Under the pieces are notes generated by a model. It worked only from the letters and a program-made list of their open reading frames with translations, was not told the DNA's origin and made no database searches. Positions 16,648-24,744 of a stretch of 64,000 bases of DNA are shown piece by piece. Location of the stretch: the NCBI GenBank assembly GCA_945865635.1, contig CAMBEP010000024.1, forward strand, positions 1 through 64,000, read 5' to 3'. Source of the stretch: Candidatus Kuenenia stuttgartensis (lineage in GTDB: Bacteria; Planctomycetota; Planctomycetia; Isosphaerales; Isosphaeraceae). The position numbers and the translations under genes are program-made. Within the stretch, counting starts at the first letter, position 1. Each line of letters opens with the position of its first letter.

Positions 16648-17103
16648 ATGGCTTTATTTGTCAAATCCTCACCAATCAACGCAAACCCAGAACTCGTATT
16701 CAAATTCCATGAACGCCCCGATGCCCTCTCTCTGCTCATCCCGCCTTGGGAAAAGGTCACTGTCCAACTCCCACCCTCATCCTTGAAGGCCGGCACTCAG
16801 GTGATCCTGGTGAATCACATCGGACCACTCAAGTTGCGATGGGTCGCCGAGCACACACTCTACCACCCGCCAAACATGTTCATCGATGTCCAGAAATCTG
16901 GCCCATTCCATAAGTGGGAACACCGACACATCATCCTCAGCGACGGTCAGGGCGGTGCCATCCTCCGCGACGAAGTCGATTATGAATTGCCAATGGGCCT
17001 GCTGGGCCGTATTTGCGCTGGCTGGTTTGTCCGCTCTAAAATCCAAAAAATGTTCGACTTCCGGCACCAAGTCACCAAACGCTTCTGCGAAACCGGCGCG
17101 TAA
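16648..17103 (+). CDS. SRPBCC (START-like) family protein
   Basis: 151 residues from the ATG at 16648, preceded by GAAGGA. The frame is open upstream to 16543 without a better start. The sequence begins FVKSSPINANPELVFKFHERPDALSLLIPPWEKV, a helix-grip opening, and ends RSKIQKMFDFRHQVTKRFCE, the long C-terminal helix of this fold. Conserved planctomycete and cyanobacterial relatives are called cyclase/dehydrase or cell-division inhibitor SulA-like proteins, without proof. The fold binds lipids or other hydrophobic ligands; the ligand is unknown. It is a single gene facing the acetyltransferase gene, with a terminator between. Confidence 0.8.
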   Translation: MALFVKSSPINANPELVFKFHERPDALSLLIPPWEKVTVQLPPSSLKAGTQVILVNHIGPLKLRWVAEHTLYHPPNMFIDVQKSGPFHKWEHRHIILSDGQGGAILRDEVDYELPMGLLGRICAGWFVRSKIQKMFDFRHQVTKRFCETGA

Positions 17104-17248
17104 ATGCCCATTCCCCTCGCACTCCAGCCCTGATCAGTCGCTTCCTGCGCTGCCCCTTGTCTGTACTCATCTTGCGCTGCTTTTCAAGCGATGTTTCGCC
17201 CTCGGAGTTAGGGAGTGGACTCATCTCTTTAAGCCCCATAGAAATCAA

Positions 17249-17289
17249 GCTGCCTCACTTTTTTTGATCAAAGTGAAGCGGCTTTTTTT
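17249..17289 (+). terminator. Intrinsic terminator between convergent genes
   Basis: GCTGCCTCACTTT (17249-17261) pairs with AAAGTGAAGCGGC (17270-17282) at 11 of 13 positions and is followed by seven T residues. It ends the SRPBCC transcript, 146 bases after the stop. Confidence 0.7.
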
Positions 17290-17328
17290 GGGGCGATTGA
17301 AAAAGTGGATTGGGGAACCGAAAACGGA

Positions 17329-18618
17329 TCAGTACGAGAATCGGTCCAAAACACTGCGCCATAGGGACCTGCGTGGGAAGAGAACCTCGCAGGCGGCGGC
17401 GGCTGAGGAATGCTGGAACTGGGCCAAGCCCGCCATCACCAGAGTTTCGATCGATTCCTGACCCATCAGAAGCAGGATCAAGCCTCGTTCCGTGATTGTG
17501 ATCAGCCTTCGGCCGCTTCGGCCCATCTCTACAGCCATCGGATTTTCAGCATCCCATCGCAGAGTCCAGCGGTTGGACCCAATGGCAATACCCAACTCAC
17601 CGGATTTCATCCCGGCCGCCCGTGCCCGGCGGTCTAGCTCGGGTGCAACCTGATTGAGCAGCAGACTCACATTGGAAACCTTCATCATCAAACAGTTTGG
17701 CGGCAGGGTCGATGACGTGCTGTTCATCGATCGGCCAATCCCCGGCCAGTCGCTTAAATGGCCAACCACCGGGTGATCCTTCGGAACATCCAGAAGAATT
17801 TCTGGATAGGCTCGCTCCAGACTCTCAGCCCGAATCCGCCCCAAAAGCATTTTGAACGCTTCCTGGCAATCCAGATCCGTGCCAATCTCCAGGACGTGGT
17901 GATCCTTCACAAACGCATAACCCTTCACATGATCGCCCCGACAGGCCACCCAGATCACGTGCGCCATTCGCATCCCGACAATCCATCGCCAGTAACTCTC
18001 AGACCGGACCACCGATCCTGTGTACCGGTCGGCCATCTGATGGTCGTAAATCCGCATCAGATCCGAAAGCTCCACCTGACGCCATGGACGAACCGTCCAT
18101 CCGCCACGCGATGACTCCTGCTGAGTCATATCCTCTGTCGGCAAATTCCTCGACGATACGGCCAATGGTCGAGACAGACCCACATTCACCCAGCCAAGCT
18201 TCTCATAATGACCAGGCATTCGTGTCGTCAAACCCAGAAGAGGTATCTTCGCAGCGTCTGATCGTTTCACACACTGCTTGATCAATTGCTCCGCAAGACC
18301 ACGGCCACGATGCTCAGGAACCGTCCCAAGCCAGACCAAACCCGATACCGGAAGCTCAAGATCGTCAATCCGAATCGATCGACGGGCCATCAAAACATGA
18401 CTCGCCAATCTTCCGCTGATTCGCGCCAACAGGCGGTGCTCAGGCTTGTAATCCGGGTCAAGAAGCGAATTGTAAAACCTCTCGCGATCCAGACTGCGGA
18501 ACGAATTCACTAGAACCTGGCCAACCTCGTCGTGATCGGCCTCGCTCGCTTCCATGAAGTGAGCTGCTGGAACCCTCTTGCCTGGCGCGATTCTTTCCGT
18601 CACAGAGCCGGTTCTCAT
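17329..18618 (-). CDS. Eis-like GNAT N-acetyltransferase
   Basis: 429 residues; AAGGG nine bases ahead of the ATG. Layout matches the Eis family: an N-terminal GNAT domain (about 20-165) with the acetyl-CoA loop VWLGTVPEHRGRGLAEQLIKQ, a second degenerate GNAT domain (about 170-310), and a C-terminal sterol-carrier-like domain (about 315-429, SNVSLLLNQVAPELDRRA and the MAVEMGRSGRRLIT strand). Family members acetylate amines, including aminoglycosides, but many are of unknown substrate. No transport or resistance gene lies beside it. A candidate promoter lies 65 bases upstream. Confidence 0.82.
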   Translation of the reverse strand: MRTGSVTERIAPGKRVPAAHFMEASEADHDEVGQVLVNSFRSLDRERFYNSLLDPDYKPEHRLLARISGRLASHVLMARRSIRIDDLELPVSGLVWLGTVPEHRGRGLAEQLIKQCVKRSDAAKIPLLGLTTRMPGHYEKLGWVNVGLSRPLAVSSRNLPTEDMTQQESSRGGWTVRPWRQVELSDLMRIYDHQMADRYTGSVVRSESYWRWIVGMRMAHVIWVACRGDHVKGYAFVKDHHVLEIGTDLDCQEAFKMLLGRIRAESLERAYPEILLDVPKDHPVVGHLSDWPGIGRSMNSTSSTLPPNCLMMKVSNVSLLLNQVAPELDRRARAAGMKSGELGIAIGSNRWTLRWDAENPMAVEMGRSGRRLITITERGLILLLMGQESIETLVMAGLAQFQHSSAAAACEVLFPRRSLWRSVLDRFSY

Positions 18619-18682
18619 CGATTAAACCCTTCATGGTGAAATACCGAAGTGATCAGGCAAATCCATTTGTTCTCGATTCGTT

Positions 18683-18710
18683 AATATAGTATACCAAGAC
18701 TCAATCACAA
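18683..18710 (-). promoter_or_regulatory. Candidate promoter of the acetyltransferase gene
   Basis: TTGTGA (18710-18705), 16 bases, TATATT (18688-18683) on the minus strand. It lies between the stop of the BshC-like gene and the acetyltransferase start. The same stretch can fold into a nested A+T-rich hairpin (TTGACA with TGTCAA, arms near 18770 and 18730) that could end the upstream transcript. Confidence 0.45.
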
Positions 18711-18767
18711 AAAAAAGAACCAAACCCTATTGACAAATAAGTTTCTCGAAATAACTTAAAAAACCTG

Positions 18768-20384
18768 TCAAGTGGGTCCCCGGAAAATCGCCCCCAACCC
18801 AATCATTCTCGCCAACCGACGAAGTCGAGTCACGGAATGGACCGCCACCGAGTACTCCCGCGACCGTGCCACCATCTCAATCGATGCCGCACTCCTCAAC
18901 GCTCCAATCCGTTCCCGCATCTCCGACAACTCCGGTCCCAGCAGTCCGGCAATCTCACGATTGATCGTCCTTAACTGACGCGCCCGCTCACGACGCATTC
19001 GTCGCTCTTGAGTCGGCTGAGACAGCCAATAACTCTTTATCTCCAGCAACCGCAATACCTCCGGATCATCAAAATCCTGTGTCTCTGCCTTCCACTCGAT
19101 CCGACGCCTCTGAAGAATCGCCTCCTCCAACGCCCGATGCGACTCGGCAGGACCAAAATCCGACAGCCGCAAGGTCGCCGACATCACTGCATACGATGGC
19201 GGCGTTATCCCAAAAAACTGCCGAAAAATCGAATCCCCAAGCTCGTCGTATATCGCTCCGCCAATCCCATGAACAAAAAGATCCGCCAAAAGTGTCCGGC
19301 ACAATGCCGTCGTCACCAAAGCCCGAGGGCGTATCCGAACCCCTCCTGCCGCAATCCGGGTCAACTGATCCACCCCTTCCTCTGTCGAATGCCCTGGCCG
19401 AATCGACAGGCAGCCAAGCGCATCCGACTCCCCTTCAATCCTCAGCTCTATCCCGCTGCCATTCGGGCAGATCCGTACCCAAAGCGACCGTCGTATCGGA
19501 TCCGTGTCCCGCCAGACCCACAACGGAGATTCCCACCAACCACCCGTCTCCAACAAATCCGCCACCGGATGGTTCCGGCTCCGAATCCTGTGCTCTTTTC
19601 TGTAGGCAGCCAGATGATCGTCATGAATCGCATGAAATCGCGGCATATCCGCCAGAATTATGCAAAACATGTGCCTGACCACCGCCGTCTCTGCCCACAG
19701 GCTCATGGGCGATTCCAGCAAGCCCCCTCCCCATCGCCGCTCAATCGACTGCCTCGCCAGGCTCAGCCTCCGCGCTCCATTATCTCCATCAACCTCATTC
19801 ACCAATGGCCAAATCTCTGACACCAATGGATCCGCAACTTCCAGTGTCAGAACACGTTTTACGGCCTGCTCAAATCCCTCAAACACGGCCTCGTCCGATA
19901 TCCTCCAGGTTTCATAAGGCCGACCGTCCTCGGTCTGGTCAAACGCCACCTCCACCGCCTTCGGATCCCTGTAAAGCAAGCCCGACGGCACCTTGATCCG
20001 CGTCGATTTGAGCTGGTCCGTGTCGGCCACCAAATTCACACCAATAAACCCATTCGCTCTCGCCACGGATGCCACTGCAAAATTTTTCGCCCACACACCT
20101 GGATGATAAAGCTCCGGCTGATGGCCCGTCATGATCCAAACCGATTCCGGCTCAAGAGCTTTCGGATACAGATCCATCCCTTCCGGATTCCATGCCCGGG
20201 CACACTCCACAAAACTTTGACGCGCCCGCCACCTTAGCTCCGTCAAAAACTCCCCACCAATCCTCCTATCCGGCTGACTCAGGAATTCATGATTCCCTCG
20301 CGCCAGTTCCGCCCAGTTCTCAAGTGCAGGCACGCTCAGCAGACCAAAATCACTGGCCGGAGCCCGATACGATGGGCCGCTCAT
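18768..20384 (-). CDS. Conserved planctomycete protein, distantly BshC-like
   Basis: 538 residues. The motif MTGHQPELYHPGVWAKNFAVA at about residue 84 recalls TGQQ near the start of BshC, the cysteine-adding enzyme of bacillithiol synthesis, and the order of blocks is similar: LVADTDQLKSTRI, then RPRALVTTALCRTLLADLFVHGIGGAIYDELGD, then a C-terminal helical part with RRMRRERARQLRTINREIAGLLG, probably a coiled coil. No glucosaminyl-malate partner genes (BshA, BshB type) are next to it, although a PIG-L deacetylase lies 17 kb away. The start codon overlaps the stop of the glycosyltransferase gene as ATGA, so the two are translationally coupled. Function is not established; the BshC link is an inference from motif order. 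Confidence 0.6.
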   Translation of the reverse strand: MSGPSYRAPASDFGLLSVPALENWAELARGNHEFLSQPDRRIGGEFLTELRWRARQSFVECARAWNPEGMDLYPKALEPESVWIMTGHQPELYHPGVWAKNFAVASVARANGFIGVNLVADTDQLKSTRIKVPSGLLYRDPKAVEVAFDQTEDGRPYETWRISDEAVFEGFEQAVKRVLTLEVADPLVSEIWPLVNEVDGDNGARRLSLARQSIERRWGGGLLESPMSLWAETAVVRHMFCIILADMPRFHAIHDDHLAAYRKEHRIRSRNHPVADLLETGGWWESPLWVWRDTDPIRRSLWVRICPNGSGIELRIEGESDALGCLSIRPGHSTEEGVDQLTRIAAGGVRIRPRALVTTALCRTLLADLFVHGIGGAIYDELGDSIFRQFFGITPPSYAVMSATLRLSDFGPAESHRALEEAILQRRRIEWKAETQDFDDPEVLRLLEIKSYWLSQPTQERRMRRERARQLRTINREIAGLLGPELSEMRERIGALRSAASIEMVARSREYSVAVHSVTRLRRLARMIGLGAIFRGPT

Positions 20385-21109
20385 AAGGGCTTGCTCCGAA
20401 TCGATTTATCCAGGCCAGAACGAGCCAGGGCGGCATCAAAAACATGACGGTAATGGATCAGGCGAAATTCGGAATTGTCCAGCGACCCACCAAACGAACG
20501 AGTTTCATCCAGATAAATCAAGGGAACAGCCATCTCCACAATCTTCATCCGGTGCTCTACAGCCTGAACCCAAACCTCAAGAGGCATGGCATAGCCCAGG
20601 TCGACAATCTTGAAATCGCTCAGAATTCGAGCCCGATAGGCCTTGAATCCACAAAATCCGTCTGTCATCCGAAGCCCGAGCTCCTGCCCAAGCCAGCCCA
20701 GAACGGTCATGTTGATCCGCCTACGATCTTCCGGAGGGGGTGGGGTCGACTCCGAAACCTCCAGATAGCGGCTGCCACTGACTATATCAACCCCTGTATC
20801 AATCAGCCTTTGAATCATTTCCGGAATCATGTGGGGCTCATGCTGGCCATCGCAGTCGATGGTGATCAGGGCATCATAGCCCCCTTGGATGGTGGCTTCA
20901 AAGGCGGTGACCAAGCCGGCCCCATAGCCCCGGTTTTGCGGGTGCCGGATCGTCCGAATCGTTTTGTGACGGCCTAGAATTTCTGGCGTGCGATCCGTCG
21001 AGCCATCGTCCACAACCAACACATCCTGTGCATAGGATGCAACTTGTGGAAGAACTTCGTCGAGGTATTTCTCTTCGTTGTAGACCGGAAGTGCCGTCAG
21101 GAATCGCAT
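20381..21109 (-). CDS. Family 2 glycosyltransferase (polyprenol-phosphate type)
   Basis: 242 residues. GT-A fold marks: TALPVYNEEKYLDEVLPQVA at the start, VVDDGSTD (nucleotide binding), and TIDCDGQHEPHMIPEM, the DxD-type metal site. GSRY and the FCGFKAY stretch are as in dolichol-phosphate mannosyltransferase-like enzymes. There are no membrane segments, so the enzyme is cytosolic or peripheral. It would move a sugar from a nucleotide donor to polyprenol phosphate or another acceptor. It is the first gene of a two-gene unit, with the stop shared as ATGA with the BshC-like gene. Confidence 0.9.
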   Translation of the reverse strand: MRFLTALPVYNEEKYLDEVLPQVASYAQDVLVVDDGSTDRTPEILGRHKTIRTIRHPQNRGYGAGLVTAFEATIQGGYDALITIDCDGQHEPHMIPEMIQRLIDTGVDIVSGSRYLEVSESTPPPPEDRRRINMTVLGWLGQELGLRMTDGFCGFKAYRARILSDFKIVDLGYAMPLEVWVQAVEHRMKIVEMAVPLIYLDETRSFGGSLDNSEFRLIHYRHVFDAALARSGLDKSIRSKPL

Positions 21110-21620
21110 GGGATTTTGAATTTCACTCTTCTCATCATCTCAAAATACGGGACTCGCCAGGCGAATCCAGCGGCATAGCGTCAACACTTCAAGGTCTGAT
21201 TCAGCCCATCAACACCTCTATTCTAAACTCAGATACCCGCAAGTCAACGACTTCAGGCCACTACATCAAGTTCTGGTTAACTGTGAGCCTGATTCCCCAA
21301 AAAACAGCTGCCCATAAAACGCAGAAAACCAAACCCAAAAAAAAACGATTCCCCACGCAATATTTGTCGTTCTAAAAACCATTCAGAACGAGCCCGACCC
21401 ATCAATTGACAACCACCAGAAAGCCGCAGTCCAAAAAGATCCTGATGAACTTCGACGGGGCGTTCAGACGGCTTCGTCGGCGGATTTCGGGTATGACTCC
21501 TGGCAGAAATAAATCACGATTATGACGGTTTTGCGGTTGCATGTTTAAACCCACTGACTACAATCTTGGAACCGGTGTTAAATCCTGATAGAGTCATGCC
21601 AGCCATGAGCAATACCCATC
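21110..21620. other. Divergent intergenic region, glycosyltransferase/HtrA
   Basis: No gene is visible. It contains an A-rich stretch with poly-A near 21298-21345. The only clear signal is the HtrA promoter at 21537-21564, listed separately. I saw no convincing promoter for the minus-strand glycosyltransferase. Confidence 0.5.
21537..21564 (+). promoter_or_regulatory. Promoter of the HtrA-like protease gene
   Basis: TTGCAT (21537-21542), 16 bases, TACAAT (21559-21564). Transcription would begin near 21571, 50 bases before the start codon. Confidence 0.55.
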
Positions 21621-22607
21621 ATGAAGTTACTGATCTATTTAATCGGCTTTGAGCTTCTGGCGGGAATCGCTCTGGCCGATGATCGCTATTTGATCGATCT
21701 ACGTGGTGGTGGCCGCGTTGTCGGAACATTGTTGACGGAAAAACCCGACGCTCTTTTTGTCGATCTGGGGCACGACGTGGTGCGTCTGCCAAAAGACCAG
21801 ATTTTGAAACGGCAGAAGCTGGATCAAGCTGAGAGTCCGTCGACAGCCGGGGCGGTGACCACGACTGAGGACGATATGGGTGGCTTCTACAAGACAGGCG
21901 GTCTCGACGGTAAATCGGTCCGGCAGTTGGTGGATCAGTTTGGCGAGGGCGTCATTTCGATCGATACTTCATCAGGCAAGGGCTCGGGTTTTTTATTGAA
22001 CTCTGATGGCTATGCCATCACAAACCAGCACGTAATTGCGGGCGAGACCCGAATATCCGCAACGCTTTACAAGAAGAATGCAACCGGTGCCCTCCAGCGG
22101 GTCCGGGTCGAGGAGATCGAAATTGTGGCCATGAATCCGTTGATGGATCTGGCCTTGATTCGGCTTCCAAAACGTGAGGAATTGATCTATAAACCTTGTT
22201 CTCTGGCAGTGGACGAGCTTGCGGCAGGCGATGGGGTTTATGCGATTGGGAATCCTCTGGGCCTTGAGCGAAGTGTGAGCCAGGGCATTGTGAGCACACG
22301 CAACCGGAATTTTGAAGGGCTGGTCTATCTCCAGACGGACGCAGCCATCAATCCAGGCAACTCCGGTGGTCCGCTTTTCAACCTGAAGGGTGAAGTGGTG
22401 GGCGTAACGAACATGAAAGCAACATCGGGCGATAATCTTGGCTTCGCGATTCCGATTCGCTATGTCAAGGATTTCCTGAGGAATCGCGATGCGTTTGGCT
22501 ATGACAAAACCAACCCGAACGCAGGCTACAGGTACATGGACGCACCTCGCCGGGTCAAGCCGCGAGTGGCGTCGAACAAGCCGCTGGAGGCACCACCGAA
22601 GCTTTGA
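21621..22607 (+). CDS. HtrA/DegP-like S1C serine protease without PDZ domain
   Basis: 328 residues. A signal peptide (1-19, ending GIALA) is followed by a small beta-rich region at 20-65 (YLIDLRGGGRVVGTLLTEKP) typical of planctomycete proteases. The protease domain spans about 95-290 with a complete triad: His137 in TNQHVI, Asp176 in MDLALI and Ser248 in GNSGGP. No PDZ domain follows; the last 40 residues are basic and proline-rich. The enzyme should act in the periplasm on misfolded or specific protein substrates. The next gene starts 122 bp later on the same strand, with a strong hairpin over this stop, so co-transcription is uncertain. Confidence 0.93.
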   Translation: MKLLIYLIGFELLAGIALADDRYLIDLRGGGRVVGTLLTEKPDALFVDLGHDVVRLPKDQILKRQKLDQAESPSTAGAVTTTEDDMGGFYKTGGLDGKSVRQLVDQFGEGVISIDTSSGKGSGFLLNSDGYAITNQHVIAGETRISATLYKKNATGALQRVRVEEIEIVAMNPLMDLALIRLPKREELIYKPCSLAVDELAAGDGVYAIGNPLGLERSVSQGIVSTRNRNFEGLVYLQTDAAINPGNSGGPLFNLKGEVVGVTNMKATSGDNLGFAIPIRYVKDFLRNRDAFGYDKTNPNAGYRYMDAPRRVKPRVASNKPLEAPPKL

Positions 22608-22626
22608 CCGAGATGCTCGGTGGTGC
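22590..22626 (+). terminator. Strong 10-bp hairpin over the protease stop codon
   Basis: GCACCACCGA (22590-22599) pairs perfectly with TCGGTGGTGC (22617-22626). The stop codon is in the loop. No T-run follows, so it may attenuate or protect the message and not fully end it. Confidence 0.45.
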
Positions 22627-22729
22627 GTCTTCCAAAGGTCGATTTGATCGTCGAACACGAATTTCAGGGACTAGTCTATATGGATGCGTCTTTTTCGGGA
22701 CGCCTTTTGCAGCTCAAGGAGTGGAACTG

Positions 22730-24520
22730 ATGATGATTGCAAATAACCTTCGTTCGATCTGGACAAGGTTCTCGGCTGGAATTGCTGTGGTTTTGGCTGC
22801 CGGTGTCGTGCCAGTGAATTCCGCATCGATCCAGGAATCGCTGCCCAAGAACACCTTGGTTTTCGCTCAGATCACCAACGCCAAAGCACTTCGCGTTGCA
22901 TTTGAACAGACCCAGTTTGGCCAGTTGATCCAAGATCCTGCGCTCAAGCCGATCCGCGCCGACGTCGCGAAAAACCTCGAGAAATTTTCAAGCGATGTCA
23001 AGCAGGCCGCGGGCGTCACACTGAGCGACCTCCTGGCCCTCCCCACAGGCCCGATGAACATTGCTCTGGTGCCGGTCTCCGACGAAAAAGTGCCCGTCGG
23101 TTTCTATGCCTCTCTGGATGCTGGAGACAACGCCTCAGCCTTCACCGACGCCATGTCCAAACTGATCAAATTCGGCACCGAAAAAGGCTCGAAAGTCGCT
23201 ACGGAAACGTTCAACGATGTCACCATCAGCATTGTTTCCAACGAAGTCAAGGGCGAAGACGGCAAGTCCATGAAATCGGCCATAGCTCTGGCCAAAACAG
23301 GTACGGTTTTCCACCTGGCCACATCGGCCAGTGTCCTCAAAAGCGTCATCAAAGGTGTTGGGTCTGATAATCTCGCCTCAGCCGAAGATTACCGCAAGGC
23401 TGTGACCAAGTTCCGCCAAGGTTCACAGATCCAGTACTTCGCCAGCGCGCCTGGCCTGATCAAGGTGATCGTCAAGGCCGCCGCAGCAAATGTGGACAAC
23501 GCCGCAGTCGACGTCCAGCAGATCGAAACCATTATCACCATGCTTGGCCTCAACGGGGTCAAGGGCATTGCTGGTTCGATCACCCTCAACGACACCACCT
23601 TTGACACGGTGATCAGCAATTCCGTCCTGCTCGCCAAACCTGTCGAAGGCCTCCTGAAAGTCTTCAAACTCAAGCCGACCAAGATGGAACCGGAAGCCTG
23701 GGTCCCCGGCGACATCTTCTCCTACCAGTCCTTCGGCTGGGATCTTGATACAGCCTACACAGCGATCAACGAGATCGTAAATCAGTTCCAGCCCGGCCTT
23801 TTGAATGTCCTGGAACAACAGCTTGTCGGCCCCAATGGAGGCGATCCGCTCAGCTTCCAAAAAGATCTTTTTGGCCCGCTCGGTAACCGGATCACCGTCA
23901 TCTCAGACCTGGCCAAACCGATCACCGCCGATAGTCAAAGGTCACTCTTCGGGGTCGCTCTGGACGATTCCAAGGCCTTCGCCAAGACCCTTCAAAAGCT
24001 TTTTGAACTCGGCGGACTTGAGCCGAAAAAACGCGAATTCCAAGGCACCACGATTTTTGAAATTGAGCCAAATCTGCCCGCCGCCGGCGGTGTGGATGTC
24101 AACTCGGGCCCTCTCTCAATCGCCATTGCCAAAGATACGCTCTTTATCACCTCAGACGTGACCCTCCTGGAATCCGTTCTCCGGGGCGGCTCCTCCAAAC
24201 TCGCCGACTCAGCCGCTTTCAAGGCCGTCGCCAAAAATTTCCCCTCCTCCACCTCCTCCATCAGCTTCGCTGCCGCTGAAGAAGGTGCCCGGTCCGTCTA
24301 TGACATGATCAAAAAAGGCCAACTCGACAAAGCCATCGGTGCCGCCGCTGGTCAAGTCGGCCAGGCCAATGCCCCTGATATCAGCGACTTGTTTGATATC
24401 AAGAAACTTCCGGAATACTCGGTTTTCGCCAAATATCTCTCCAATTCCGGTGGCTTTTCCACGGTCGATGACGACGGAGTGACCGCTGTTCAATTCTCTA
24501 TCCGCAAACAAAATCCATGA
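22730..24520 (+). CDS. Secreted DUF3352-like protein of unknown function
   Basis: 596 residues from the ATG at 22730 (AAGGAG seven bases ahead); the frame is open to 22604 but without a signal peptide. The mature part opens IQESLPKNTLVFAQITNAKALRVAFEQTQFGQLIQDPALKP, the usual start of planctomycete proteins related to DUF3352, which describe a repeated beta-alpha layout with many GVALDDSKAFAKTL-type segments. I see no catalytic motif, no anchor and no lipobox. It probably sits in the periplasm. Its place behind an HtrA-like protease suggests an envelope maintenance role, but that is only context. It ends at a good terminator. Confidence 0.7.
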   Translation: MMIANNLRSIWTRFSAGIAVVLAAGVVPVNSASIQESLPKNTLVFAQITNAKALRVAFEQTQFGQLIQDPALKPIRADVAKNLEKFSSDVKQAAGVTLSDLLALPTGPMNIALVPVSDEKVPVGFYASLDAGDNASAFTDAMSKLIKFGTEKGSKVATETFNDVTISIVSNEVKGEDGKSMKSAIALAKTGTVFHLATSASVLKSVIKGVGSDNLASAEDYRKAVTKFRQGSQIQYFASAPGLIKVIVKAAAANVDNAAVDVQQIETIITMLGLNGVKGIAGSITLNDTTFDTVISNSVLLAKPVEGLLKVFKLKPTKMEPEAWVPGDIFSYQSFGWDLDTAYTAINEIVNQFQPGLLNVLEQQLVGPNGGDPLSFQKDLFGPLGNRITVISDLAKPITADSQRSLFGVALDDSKAFAKTLQKLFELGGLEPKKREFQGTTIFEIEPNLPAAGGVDVNSGPLSIAIAKDTLFITSDVTLLESVLRGGSSKLADSAAFKAVAKNFPSSTSSISFAAAEEGARSVYDMIKKGQLDKAIGAAAGQVGQANAPDISDLFDIKKLPEYSVFAKYLSNSGGFSTVDDDGVTAVQFSIRKQNP

Positions 24521-24576
24521 TGGAAGACTCTAACTGGAAAACTCTCTGAGCCGTTCCAGTCATAACGAATATAACG

Positions 24577-24610
24577 AGAGCCACGGCCAAATCGGTCGTG
24601 GCTCTTTCAT
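24577..24610 (+). terminator. Intrinsic terminator
   Basis: AGAGCCACGGCC (24577-24588) and GGTCGTGGCTCT (24594-24605) pair with one G-T wobble around a five-base loop and are followed by TTCATTTT. Confidence 0.8.
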
Positions 24611-24663
24611 TTTCCCCATTTCCACCAAACTGTCCAATCCCTTTACCACGATGATAAAAAGAG

Positions 24664-24692
24664 ATTGTCAAAACTTGACACGGGCAATATCA
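24664..24692 (+). promoter_or_regulatory. Promoter of the cyclophilin surface-protein gene
   Basis: TTGTCA (24664-24669), 17 bases, TATCAT (24687-24692). The leader to the ATG at 24745 would be about 45 bases and contains GGAGGAAG as ribosome site. Confidence 0.55.
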
Positions 24693-24744
24693 TTGCATGG
24701 ATGCATGCACCTGGCCTGGTCAAGTCAACTGGAGGAAGTGATCA

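Noticed and set aside
19008..19820. 270-codon open frame on the plus strand
   Set aside because: Opposite the BshC-like gene; very rich in Arg, Pro and Gln, as expected of a shadow frame.
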